From Terriglobales bacterium (lineage in GTDB: Bacteria; Acidobacteriota; Terriglobia; Terriglobales; Acidobacteriaceae): DNA of 64,000 bases. Location: positions 124,001 through 188,000 of the forward strand of contig JAICSO010000007.1 of assembly GCA_025936825.1 (NCBI GenBank), in the 5' to 3' direction. Made by a program: the position numbers and the translations under genes. The notes below the pieces were generated by a model, which saw nothing but the letters and a program-made list of their open reading frames with translations, did not search any database and was not told the DNA's origin. Below, in pieces: positions 42,417 to 49,812 of this stretch (position 1 is its first letter; each line of letters begins with the position of its first letter).

Positions 42417-42584
42417 TGCACACGTCGGGCGGACACACCGTCCCTATTTAGATTATGCTCCAGCGGGTGGTGGGAGGCAACGGAAAGGGGCTGGGCAGAG
42501 GTGCCTCCCAAGAACCTCACTATGAGAGGTGATCTGTCCGCGTTTGTAGCTCTGGGAGTAAGATTTTGAGCTGAGGAATGCCCT

Positions 42585-42863
42585 ATGAATTGCGAACGCA
42601 GCTTAATCGCCTCGATTGTTTTCCTTGCCACCGGATTGGGACTAATTTTCGGATACTGCCACGGCACCATCGGCCTAAGCGGTGCATACCCTGTTGCAGG
42701 CGCCGCGCTGGAAGTCTCGATTAAGACCACTGGGTTGCCGGCCATCACGGGCGTTGCTGCCACACTGATCGGAGTCGTTCTTCTGATCGTAGCGCTGGTG
42801 CAGGCTGTGGTTGGGCTGGTGCATTTTCCGGGGGAAAAGTCGGCGGCGGTTGTGACGAAATAA
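42585..42863 (+). CDS. Small membrane protein, unknown
   Basis: A 92-residue protein with two or three hydrophobic helices: LIASIVFLATGLGLIFGYCHG, an amphipathic middle, and ITGVAATLIGVVLLIVALVQAVVGLV. GYCHGTIGLSGAYPVAGAALEVSIKTTGLPAI probably forms an outside loop. No family recognised. The gene stands alone after a 168-bp gap. Confidence 0.65.
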   Translation: MNCERSLIASIVFLATGLGLIFGYCHGTIGLSGAYPVAGAALEVSIKTTGLPAITGVAATLIGVVLLIVALVQAVVGLVHFPGEKSAAVVTK

Positions 42864-42909
42864 GGTCCCAGACAGGTCCTTGATCAAAAGATTTTCTTAG
42901 GGCCAGCAA

Positions 42910-43020
42910 CGCGGGCGAGGGCGCGCCCGCCACATAGTGTCCCCGCCACGCAAAATCTATTCCAAGTAGTTGTCTTACCCAAGAACCAACAACCAAGAGC
43001 CAATAGCCAATAACCAACAG
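42910..43020. repeat. GGGCGAGGGCGCCC palindrome and CCAATA-word tandem
   Basis: GCGGGCGAGGGCGCGCCCGC (42910-42930) belongs to the palindrome family also found in the E2 and selD genes and at 63425. About 50 bp later, AAGAACCAACAACCAAGAGCCAATAGCCAATAACCAACAG (42981-43020) is a single-arm word tandem. Confidence 0.7.
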
Positions 43021-43137
43021 CCGCTCCCACGGTACACCGTCCTCCGTAACCTGACGCACTTTGGTAACTCCGTGCCATAGTCACAGTTACCGACAAATTT
43101 CGCCGCAACGCGCGGACATTACAAAGGACGGGCTCCC

Positions 43138-43608
43138 ATGCTGCAATCCAACGACGCAACGAAACCGAGCTTCACACCATCAACCCCGAACCAGCTCACG
43201 CCGGTTAAGACCATGACCTCGCCGATCGAGCAGGCCACGATTGGACGCACGGTTGTGATTAAAGGCGAAATCAGCGGCAATGAGTCGCTGTACATCGACG
43301 GCCGCGTCGAAGGCAGCGTGACCTTCAAAGATCATCGCGTGACGGTTGGACGCAATGGCGTCGTGCAGGCGAACATTTCAGCGCGCGAAGTCGTGATCAT
43401 GGGCAAAGTCACCGGCAACGTTGAGTGCAGCGATCGCGTGGACATCCGTAGCGAAGGCACCCTGACCGGCGATGTGGTCAGCGCGCGCATCAGCGTGGAA
43501 GATGGCGCTATGCTCCGCGGCAGCGTGCAGCTCAATCCGACCGAGCAGAAGCAGGACAAGAGCCACGATGCGCCGAAGGCGATGGCAGCAGCGGCGGGAA
43601 AGAACTAG
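43138..43608 (+). CDS. Bactofilin (polymer-forming cytoskeletal protein)
   Basis: A 156-residue protein with a central right-handed beta-helix: TIGRTVVIKGEISGNESLYIDGRVEGSVTFKDHRVTVGRNGVVQANISAREVVIMGKVTGNVECSDRVDIRSEGTLTGDVVSARISVEDGAMLRGSV, with its periodic G-x-I/V turns. Flexible polar tails flank it, as usual. Bactofilins polymerise without nucleotides and organise cell shape or envelope proteins. Its TAG stop is the first base triplet of the CTAGTGG repeat arm that follows. Confidence 0.93.
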   Translation: MLQSNDATKPSFTPSTPNQLTPVKTMTSPIEQATIGRTVVIKGEISGNESLYIDGRVEGSVTFKDHRVTVGRNGVVQANISAREVVIMGKVTGNVECSDRVDIRSEGTLTGDVVSARISVEDGAMLRGSVQLNPTEQKQDKSHDAPKAMAAAAGKN

Positions 43609-44137
43609 TCGCTAGTGACTAGTAGAAGCTCTAGCTCCCGCAAGACACATCTCCGAAACGGGAACTCGTCCTAAGTTTTCACATCTTTTGTTCTCCGACA
43701 GCAGCTCTTGAAGCGCATGCTCAAGGGCTGCTGGAGAACAGTACGCCTTTACGTCAGTATCAAGAACTCATCGGCTGGAAGAAGAGCAGGGCTCTCGTTG
43801 CCGAAATCTACCGCCACACACAGAGCTTTCCCAAAGATGAAATGTACGGTTTAACCGGTCAGCTTCGTCGTGCTGCGGTTTCGATACCCAGCAATATCGC
43901 AGAAGGTCAGGGGCGGCTCACCCGCGGAGAATTCAAGCAGTTTCTCGGCCATCCGCGCGGTTCTACCTTCGAAGTAGAAACGCAATTGTTGATCGCAGAA
44001 GACCTTGGATATCTCGAGAGAGAATCGACTCAGCGCTTGCTTGATCAAGTTCAGGAAGTTGGTAGGATTCTCAATGCGCTGTTGGCTTCACTCGATCGCG
44101 TCCGCACTAGCCACTAGCCACTAGCCACTAGTCACTT
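43605..44137. repeat. CTAGTGG-word inverted arms enclosing a second four-helix-bundle gene
   Basis: Left arm AACTAGTCGCTAGTGACTAGTAG (43604-43625), right arm CACTAGCCACTAGCCACTAGCCACTAGTCACTTC (44105-44138), in inverse orientation. The left arm includes the bactofilin stop codon. The right arm includes the stop of the enclosed gene and that of convergent msrB. Same design as 9431-9906 with a different word. Confidence 0.8.
43743..44117 (+). CDS. Four-helix-bundle protein (S23/IVP family) lacking a standard start codon
   Basis: The track starts at ATG 43842, but the family's N-terminal helix is encoded in frame just upstream: RQYQELIGWKKSRALVAEIYRHTQSFPKDEM, then the ORF MYGLTGQLRRAAVSIPSNIAEGQGRLTRGEFKQFLGHPRGSTFEVETQLLIAEDLGYL. 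No ATG, GTG or TTG exists in this frame from 43683 to 43842. GGAG at 43733 followed by ACG at 43743 looks like a ribosome site with a mutated ATG. Either the gene is silenced or it starts at ACG, or at CTG 43731. GHPRGST replaces the more usual GQARGSL, so it may be decaying. About 125 residues if the ACG is used. Confidence 0.75.
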   Translation, partial: TPLRQYQELIGWKKSRALVAEIYRHTQSFPKDEMYGLTGQLRRAAVSIPSNIAEGQGRLTRGEFKQFLGHPRGSTFEVETQLLIAEDLGYLERESTQRLLDQVQEVGRILNALLASLDRVRTSH

Positions 44138-44530
44138 CTCTTCTGGCTTGAGTTCCAGCGACGCCGAATTCATGCAATACCGCAAACCTGTAGGACGGGG
44201 TCCGTCAGGAAAGACGTGTCCAAGGTGCGCATCGCATTTCGAGCAGCGAACCTCGACACGACGCATGCTGAACGTATTATCGGAGTGCTCTTCCACCGCG
44301 CCCTGTTCCAGTGGCTGATAAAAGCTTGGCCAGCCGCAATGCGCGTCGAACTTTGTTTCCGAGCTGAATAGCGGCTGCCCGCAACAGACGCAGGTGTACG
44401 TCCCCGGATCTTTCGTTTGGTAGTACTTGCCGCTGAAGGGCGCCTCTGTTCCCGCTTTGCGCGTGACGTAGTACTGCTCAGGGGTGAGTTCTTTTTGCCA
44501 CTCGGCGTCCGATTTTTTGAGTTTTTCCAT
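44132..44530 (-). CDS. msrB: Peptide methionine-R-sulfoxide reductase
   Basis: A 132-residue MsrB repairing methionine-R-sulfoxide. Four zinc cysteines are visible ([11 protein letters not shown] and [13 protein letters not shown]). The catalytic Cys is in [12 protein letters not shown] and is a true cysteine, not selenocysteine. [31 protein letters not shown] is the usual N-terminus. Its stop codon lies in the CTAGTGG arm, and its start abuts the TTAGCT-word repeat. Confidence 0.96.
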   Translation of the reverse strand: MEKLKKSDAEWQKELTPEQYYVTRKAGTEAPFSGKYYQTKDPGTYTCVCCGQPLFSSETKFDAHCGWPSFYQPLEQGAVEEHSDNTFSMRRVEVRCSKCDAHLGHVFPDGPRPTGLRYCMNSASLELKPEEK

Positions 44531-44660
44531 AAGAAAGCTCTTAGCTGTTAGCCTTTAGCTCCTAGCCAAACCATAATTTTAACCGCAAAGATTGCCGAGG
44601 TCGCAGAGCCCAGACAATGTGGTCCCAGCTAGAAGCTAGAAGCTAACGGCTAAAAGCTTG
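44531..44660. repeat. TTAGCT-word hairpin with an inner CGCAAAG segment, between msrB and lexA
   Basis: Left arm AAGCTCTTAGCTGTTAGCCTTTAGCTCCTAGCC, right arm CAGCTAGAAGCTAGAAGCTAACGGCTAAAAGCTT. The middle holds AACCGCAAAGATTGCCGAGGTCGCAGAG, one arm of the CTTTGCG family: two word families nested at one locus. Confidence 0.85.
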
Positions 44661-44687
44661 TTTTTTCGCCTTATATTCGCCTACAAT
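44658..44687 (+). promoter_or_regulatory. Putative lexA promoter
   Basis: TTGTTT, 18-bp spacer, TACAAT. The -10 ends 7 bp before ATG 44695, so transcription could begin at or just before the start codon (leaderless or nearly so). The longer start at 44686 overlaps the -10 and is therefore less likely. I could not identify a LexA operator with confidence. Confidence 0.4.
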
Positions 44688-44694
44688 GACTCTC

Positions 44695-45315
44695 ATGGCA
44701 ATCACTCGACGTCAGCGGCAGGTGTACGACTTCATCGCAGATTTCGTCCAGAAGAACCAGTATTCGCCGTCCTTTGAGGAGATCGGCGAGGGCTTGGGCC
44801 TGAGCTCGCTCGCCACGGTTCACAAGCACATCACGAACCTTGAGGAGAAAGGCCTGCTCAGCCGCGACTACAACCGCAGCCGGTCCATCGACCTGCTTCC
44901 GCCCAAGGGACGACTCAAGCAATCGATGGCGGTAAACAGCGGCACCATGGTTCCGCTGATGGGACGAATTGCCGCCGGCCAGCCGATCGAGGCCATTGAG
45001 CGGCCGGAGACCATTTCCCTTGCCGATTTCACTCGGTCGAAAGAAGTGTTTGCACTCGAGGTGCGCGGCGAGTCGATGCAGGATGAGCACATCCTCGACG
45101 GCGATTACGTGTTGGTTGAGAAGACCAAGGTCGCGCACAACGGCGACATCGTGGTGGCGCTGGTAGAAGGCACCGATGCAACCTTGAAGCGACTCTATCG
45201 TGAGGGTGATAACATCCGCCTGCAGCCGTCAAATGCCAAGATGAAGCCGATCATCGTGCCCGCTAAGGATGTGCAGGTCCAGGGGCGGGTAATCGGGGTG
45301 CTGAGGAAGTACTGA
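44695..45315 (+). CDS. lexA: LexA repressor
   Basis: About 206 residues: the SOS repressor and autoprotease. The N-terminal winged helix reads ITRRQRQVYDFIADFVQKNQYSPSFEEIGEGLGLSSLATVHKHITNLEEKGLLSRD. The self-cleavage Ala-Gly lies in MGRIAAGQPI. The catalytic Ser is in VRGESMQDEHI, and the Lys in GTDATLKRLYRE. Start taken at MAITRRQ (44695). Confidence 0.96.
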   Translation: MAITRRQRQVYDFIADFVQKNQYSPSFEEIGEGLGLSSLATVHKHITNLEEKGLLSRDYNRSRSIDLLPPKGRLKQSMAVNSGTMVPLMGRIAAGQPIEAIERPETISLADFTRSKEVFALEVRGESMQDEHILDGDYVLVEKTKVAHNGDIVVALVEGTDATLKRLYREGDNIRLQPSNAKMKPIIVPAKDVQVQGRVIGVLRKY

Positions 45316-45359
45316 GTGGTACATGGTGGAACTCAATGCCGCCTAATTCGATTTGCCCC

Positions 45360-45379
45360 GTCGGACAAGAATGTCCGAC
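45360..45379. repeat. Short palindrome GTCGGACA-AGAA-TGTCCGAC
   Basis: A perfect 8-bp stem with a 4-nt loop, followed by CCACGC. A near-identical element, GGCGGACACGAATGTCCGCC, lies at 53197-53216. Placed after lexA, it could act as a weak terminator, but no T-run follows. Confidence 0.7.
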
Positions 45380-45498
45380 CCACGCAAAGCCGTTTCCGGT
45401 GTGACCCGACGCTCCCGCCGACGTGTTTCTGATCACAGCGCTCCTAAGCTCACGGCAGTAAAAGGGTAATCAGGCCGTGTCCGCCCATGGAGTTGCAT

Positions 45499-45888
45499 AT
45501 GAAACCGACTCAGACCCCGCTCGAGACGTTAAAAAAGGAACTCGAATTCGTGGACCACGCCGGCTACAAGAAACCGGTCGGCGGCCGCCAACCGCTGTTC
45601 TGCATGGAGACTGGCGCCACCTGGCGGAAGCCGGTGTTCATCGAAGATTCTCCGGTTTGTCCCAAGGAGAAGTATTGCGCCTGCAATCCTGAAGGCGACT
45701 GCGTGCTGATGGGCTTTGTTCCTGCCCAGCACAAGCACGAGACTCTGCCTTGCCACCATATTCCCCTGAACGAGAAAGGCGAGACGATTGCCAGCCTTGA
45801 ACAGGACCGCGACAGGGTCGAACCGGCGCTGCGCGATTGGCTGGTGAAGACAATCGGCAAGCTTGAGGCGACCGAAGCGAAGCACTGA
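45499..45888 (+). CDS. Cysteine-rich hypothetical protein
   Basis: About 129 residues, soluble. The central part FCMETGATWRKPVFIEDSPVCPKEKYCACNPEGDCVLMGF and later LPCHHIPL carry six cysteines and two adjacent histidines, suggesting a zinc or iron-sulfur site. The N- and C-terminal thirds are charged helices. No family recognised. ATG 45499 (MKPTQTPLE) is preferred to 45487. It is convergent with selD (3-bp gap); whether it relates to selenium metabolism is unknown. Confidence 0.7.
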   Translation: MKPTQTPLETLKKELEFVDHAGYKKPVGGRQPLFCMETGATWRKPVFIEDSPVCPKEKYCACNPEGDCVLMGFVPAQHKHETLPCHHIPLNEKGETIASLEQDRDRVEPALRDWLVKTIGKLEATEAKH

Positions 45889-45891
45889 GCG

Positions 45892-47031
45892 TCAGCCCAC
45901 CACGTGAATTCGGGGATGCGGCGCGGCCGCGATCTCTCCAATTTCGTGCGCCGGAACACCTGACGAGCGCAGCGCGTCCAGCAACTCCTTCGCTGATTCC
46001 GGAGCGACCGCGGCCAGCAGACCGCCCGCGGTTTGCGGATCAAACAAAACCGTCCTGATTTCTGCGGGAACATCGCTGTCATAATTCACAATGCATTCCG
46101 CAAACTCGCGGTTGGCGTTGAGTCCTCCGGGAATGTGTCCAGCTCGAATGCAATCCAGCGCACCTTCAAGCAGCGGAACCTGTGAGCTGTAGATCATCGC
46201 CGAGACGCCTTCCGAAGCCAGCAACATTTCACGAAGATGTCCGATAAGGCCGAAGCCGGTCACGTCGGTGAGAGCGTGGATAAACCCGTCGTTGGTCGTT
46301 GGTCCTTGGTCGTTAGCAGAACCCTCTGCGGGACTCTGCCCCGCCGGACGGGCGAGGGCGCCCGTCCCCACACGGCCAGTGGTGATTACTTCCGCGCCGG
46401 TTTTGTTCAGGGTCGTCATCGAAGTGACGGCGGCATCGATCCAACTCTGTTTCGCAACGCCTTTCTTGATTGCAGTCGAGATCACGCCGGTGCCGATCGC
46501 TTTCGTGAAAATCAACTGGTCGCCGGGACGCGCACCGCCGTTCTTCAGAACCCTACTCGGATCAATCATCCCGTTTACCGAATACCCGAACTTGGTTTCC
46601 TCGTCACGGATGCTGTGGCCGCCGATCACCGTACATCCTGCCTCGATCATCTTTGACAAGCCGCCGGCGAGAATTCGCTCCAGAATTTCCAGGTCCGCTT
46701 TTTCCGGAAAACAAACCATCGCCATCGCCGTCAGCGGACGGCCACCCATGGCGTAAACATCGCTCAAGGAATTCGTGGCGGCGATCTGCCCGAAGGTGTA
46801 CGGATCGTCAACGATGGGCGTGAAGAAGTCGACGGTCTGCACCAGAGCGGTGTCGGGGCCGAGTTGATACACTCCGGCGTCGTCGGCGTGATCGAAGCCA
46901 ACCAGGACGTTCGGGTCATGTTGCCGGGCTAATTTCCCAAGCACCTTGTCCAGCGCCGCCGGACTCAGCTTGGACGCTCAACCCGCCGCTTTGACCGTCG
47001 CCGTAAGGCGCACGGCCTTCGTGTCAGACAT
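45892..47031 (-). CDS. selD: Selenide, water dikinase with in-frame TGA (selenocysteine) at codon 18
   Basis: The track starts at 46944 because a TGA at 46980-46978 interrupts the frame. Reading through it to ATG 47031 restores the missing N-terminus: MSDTKAVRLTATVKAAGUASKLSPAALDKVLGKLARQHDP. In SelD this is the catalytic loop, with Cys or Sec followed three residues later by the catalytic Lys. The rest is canonical: VGFDHADDAGVYQLGPDTALVQTVDFFTPIVDDPYTFGQIAATNSLSDVYAMGGRP. The enzyme makes selenophosphate from selenide and ATP. Near residue 225, RVGTGALARPAGQSPAEGSANDQGPTTND is an in-frame insertion made of repeat DNA. About 379 residues in total. Confidence 0.93.
46948..46980 (-). promoter_or_regulatory. 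UGA selenocysteine codon and candidate SECIS hairpin
   Basis: On the minus strand TGA (46980-46978) is followed two bases later by GTCCA (46975-46971), which pairs with TGGAC (46952-46948). An extra GC/GC pair past a bulged A is possible, and the loop contains GAGTCC. Bacterial SECIS elements are hairpins just downstream of UGA, so position and size fit. Pairing strength and SelB recognition cannot be judged by eye. Confidence 0.6.
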
Positions 47032-47064
47032 GGAGAGATTGTAAAGGGGAAAGGGTGTGTCGGG

Positions 47065-47174
47065 CTTCAGGTTTCAGGTTTCAGGCAGTCAGACCCCGTA
47101 TCCACCAGTCAGTTACAGCGCTTAGAACCTGAAACCTGAAACCTGAAACCTGAAACCTGAAACCTGAAACCTGA
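47065..47174. repeat. CTGAAAC-word hairpin between selD and the DUF2393-like gene
   Basis: Left arm TTCAGGTTTCAGGTTTCAGG (47066-47085). Right arm has seven CCTGAAA units in a row (about 47127-47172). The right arm ends at the stop of the neighbouring minus-strand gene, whose 3' end reads TAGGCGTCAGG, the same junction sequence as at 56975 and 57144. Confidence 0.9.
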
Positions 47175-47177
47175 CGC

Positions 47178-47687
47178 CTACTTCGTCGTTATTGCCGTGA
47201 TCTCCAGCTCCGGGTACCCCTGGTTCCACTGTTTGCTCACGCGGTCAAAGATCAGACGAAATGTGCGGGTCTGGCCTGGGCCGAGCGGGGCCATGGAAAG
47301 GTCGACGGCATCTTCGGTCGGGCCATTGTTGCGCAGGATTCTGAGCGGAACATCGGATTCGATCTGCGCCACCTGCCCGTACGCGTCGCGAAAAGTTACC
47401 TTCACTGCTGCCTGCGTAACCGTCTTGTCTCCGAGGTTCGCCACCGTGCCATCGAGATAGGTAACTGAAGAGCCCACAAAGTTCTGCGCCTCACTCATCT
47501 TGAAATCCGAAAACTTGATGTTCGAGGCATAGAGCGGAGGCGCAGCTTGGGCCTTGGGCTTTTGCCTCGTGGCAATGACGGCGATCAGCACGATGACCGC
47601 GATCCCAACAAATGCGATCAAGACCGGGAGCTTGTTGCTGCGTTCGTGTTCGGCTGGTGTTGGTGTTGGCTGGAGGAGGCCGCCCAT
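47178..47687 (-). CDS. Membrane-anchored beta-domain protein (DUF2393/FxLYD-like)
   Basis: A 169-residue protein with one N-terminal transmembrane helix (KLPVLIAFVGIAVIVLIAVIA). The extracytoplasmic domain reads IKFSDFKMSEAQNFVGSSVTYLDGTVANLGDKTVTQAAVKVTFRDAYGQVAQIESDVPLRIL...LGPGQTRTFRLIFDRVSKQWNQGYPELEI. The TYLDGTVANLGDKTV pattern is that of FxLYD/DUF2393 beta-sandwich domains. Role unknown. It follows a small membrane protein gene on the same strand. Confidence 0.75.
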   Translation of the reverse strand: MGGLLQPTPTPAEHERSNKLPVLIAFVGIAVIVLIAVIATRQKPKAQAAPPLYASNIKFSDFKMSEAQNFVGSSVTYLDGTVANLGDKTVTQAAVKVTFRDAYGQVAQIESDVPLRILRNNGPTEDAVDLSMAPLGPGQTRTFRLIFDRVSKQWNQGYPELEITAITTK

Positions 47688-47713
47688 GCAGGTTGATTAT
47701 ATTCTTCGGGACA

Positions 47714-48100
47714 TTACGCAGGCTCAGCGGCGAGTTGGCTGGGTGTCTTAACGAAGGCGACAATGAATAGAATCCCGAGGAGCGTATCGACAGTAGCGAA
47801 CACCATGTCTGACCCGTGAACGCGGGATTGGGAATACAGAGCGAACATTGCCATCGCGTACGTGAATTTCTCGATGACAGCAGGAATCATGATGAGCCGC
47901 AGACGCACGGGATATTTTGCGATGATCAGAAACGCGATTTGCCACGCCAGTCCTGCGCCTACAAATCCGTAATAGAAGCCGGGATGAGTGATCGGCGGCG
48001 GGTCTTTGCGGCCGATCAGGCCGAACATAAAGTAAAGGGGCGTCAGTACCAGCACGCCCCAAATGCCTGCAATCAAAACTACGATTCGTGCGAATCGCAC
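47714..48100 (-). CDS. Four-helix integral membrane protein, unknown
   Basis: A 128-residue protein with four transmembrane segments: IVVLIAGIWGVLVLTPLYFMFGLIG, FYYGFVGAGLAWQIAFLIIA, LIMIPAVIEKFTYAMAMFALY and MVFATVDTLLGILFIVAFV. No family name is certain. Its start codon touches the tldE stop (48101), so it is very likely co-transcribed with tldE/tldD. Confidence 0.75.
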   Translation of the reverse strand: MRFARIVVLIAGIWGVLVLTPLYFMFGLIGRKDPPPITHPGFYYGFVGAGLAWQIAFLIIAKYPVRLRLIMIPAVIEKFTYAMAMFALYSQSRVHGSDMVFATVDTLLGILFIVAFVKTPSQLAAEPA

Positions 48101-49480
48101 CTACTCGCCCCCGACCGTGAGGCCGTCGATTCTCAACGTCGGCGCTGCGACCGACCCGCGGAATTCCAGGTCGTTAGCCACTTCAGAGATGTTCATGAAC
48201 ATGTCTTTGAGGTTGCCGGCGACGGTGATTTCCTCGACGGGGTACGCGAGCTCGCCGTTAGAGATCCACATGCCGGATGCGCCGCGCGAGTAGTCGCCGG
48301 TGACGAGATTCACACCCATGCCCATGAATTCCGTGACGTATAAGCCGTCTTTCACATCGCCGATCAACTCCTGCGGTGTACGCGAACCCGGCTGGAGGAA
48401 ATAGTTGCCCGGGCCAATGCCGGGAGTTCCCGCGAGCCCGCGCGAAGCGTTTCCGGTGGTTTTCAGCTTGAGCTTCTTGGCGGTGTACGTATTCAACAGA
48501 TACGAAGTCAGCGCGCCCTGATCGATTACGACTGTGCGGCGCGTGGGAATACCTTCGCCGTCGAATGGGCTGGTGCCGAAGCCGCCTACCATGGTTCCGT
48601 CGTCAATGACGGTCACACCACTCGCGGCAATCTTCTGGCCGAGTTTTCCAGCGAGAAACGACGCGCCACGATAGACCGAGTCTCCGTTCACACCTTCGAA
48701 GATGTGCTCCAGAATTGAAGTCGAGACCAGCGGATCGAAGATGATGGGAACTTTCTGCGTCTTTACCTTCCGCGCACCGAGTCGGCGCAGCGTTCGCTCG
48801 GCCGCAACTTTGCCGACGTGCTCTGGCGACTCAAGCCTTCCCAGACTGCGCGCCACCGAATACCAGTAGTCGCGCTGCATGGCTCCGTTCTCGTCCTGCG
48901 CGATGGGAACGGCGGAAACGGAACAATAAGAGCGCCTGTACTCGCCCAAGAAGCCGAGCGAATTGGCAAGGATCTTGTGACCGGTGGCGGCATCGAACGA
49001 GCCCCCGTCGGAATTCTTCAGGCGCGGATCAAAATCCAGCGCGGCTTTTTCTGCGCGGCGGGCGTAGCTGATGCGCTCGGGACCGGGCAGGGAGTAGACA
49101 TCCTGCGAATAGAGATCGAGATTGCCGGGAATGGATCCCAACTGCTCCTGCTCGGGAATTCCGGCGAATGGATCTTCGGAAGTAATCTTTGCCAACTCAA
49201 GCGCTGAGCTGAGCATGCGGTCAAGACCGGCGCGAGAGAAGTCGCTGGAATGGGTGCTGGCCGAGCGCCTGCCGAAAAAGACGCGCACGCCGATGGCTTT
49301 CGATCCAGATTCCTTCAAGGTTTCAACCTGGCCGAGGCGAACAAGCGTGGAAAATTCGTCGCCTTCGCGGATGACGCACTCGGCAGCGCTGGCGCCGTGC
49401 TGCATGGCGCGACGGACGAGGTCCTGGGCAAGTTCTTTCAGATCAGTTTCGGTTTGAGGCTCGAGAGTTGTTTCAGGCAT
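48101..49480 (-). CDS. pmbA: TldE/PmbA-family protein
   Basis: About 459 residues, the non-metal partner of TldD. CVIREGDEFSTLVRLGQVETLKESGSKAIGVRVFFGRRSASTHSSDFS is the typical N-terminal domain. The C-terminal domain shows IIFDPLVSTSILEHIFEGVNGDSVYRGASFLAGKLGQKIAASGVTVIDDG and GMWISNGELAYPVEEITVAGNLKDMF. No HExxxH is present, as expected for TldE. With TldD it forms a heterodimeric protease that trims unfolded or microcin-type peptides. ATG 49480 chosen; the track's longer start runs through a GTCGTCGGT-word repeat. Confidence 0.93.
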   Translation of the reverse strand: MPETTLEPQTETDLKELAQDLVRRAMQHGASAAECVIREGDEFSTLVRLGQVETLKESGSKAIGVRVFFGRRSASTHSSDFSRAGLDRMLSSALELAKITSEDPFAGIPEQEQLGSIPGNLDLYSQDVYSLPGPERISYARRAEKAALDFDPRLKNSDGGSFDAATGHKILANSLGFLGEYRRSYCSVSAVPIAQDENGAMQRDYWYSVARSLGRLESPEHVGKVAAERTLRRLGARKVKTQKVPIIFDPLVSTSILEHIFEGVNGDSVYRGASFLAGKLGQKIAASGVTVIDDGTMVGGFGTSPFDGEGIPTRRTVVIDQGALTSYLLNTYTAKKLKLKTTGNASRGLAGTPGIGPGNYFLQPGSRTPQELIGDVKDGLYVTEFMGMGVNLVTGDYSRGASGMWISNGELAYPVEEITVAGNLKDMFMNISEVANDLEFRGSVAAPTLRIDGLTVGGE

Positions 49481-49812
49481 AAGGAAAAAAGTCGTCGGTC
49501 CTTGGTCGTCGGTCGTCGGCAAAAATCGGCCGAGTGACCAGTTCACCACAGAGGCACAGGGGCACAGAAAAACACAAAACTCAAAAATATAGGTATGTCA
49601 TTCCGAACCGCTTCAGCGGTGAGGAATCCGCTTCTTCCTGTGCCCGATCGAAAGCAGGTTCCTCACCGCTGAAGCGGTTCGGAATGACACCGTAAAGAAC
49701 GATTCGTAATCCGCAAAAGATCTGCACATCCACAAAAGATCTGTGCATCCGCAAACAACGGACTCCGAACGCCCCCCCTGGCTCTTCGTCGTGCCCCCGT
49801 GGTGAAAGACAA
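49481..49812. repeat. 332-bp tldD-tldE spacer with a perfect 30-bp inverted repeat
   Basis: GTCATTCCGAACCGCTTCAGCGGTGAGGAA (49597-49626) is repeated exactly in inverse at 49659-49688 around a 32-bp loop. The spacer also holds a GGTCCTTGGTCGTCGGTCGTCGG word tandem (49497-49520) and CACAGAGGCACAGGGGCACAG (49545-49567), one arm of another word family. No gene is present. Confidence 0.9.

Noticed and set aside
47127-47172. CRISPR-like regular repeat of CCTGAAA
   Set aside because: Units are 7 bp with no spacers; it is a simple tandem forming one arm of a hairpin.
49497-49549. Extended N-terminus of TldE in the ORF track
   Set aside because: The extra residues are translated from a GTCGTCGGT word repeat; ATG 49480 fits the family.
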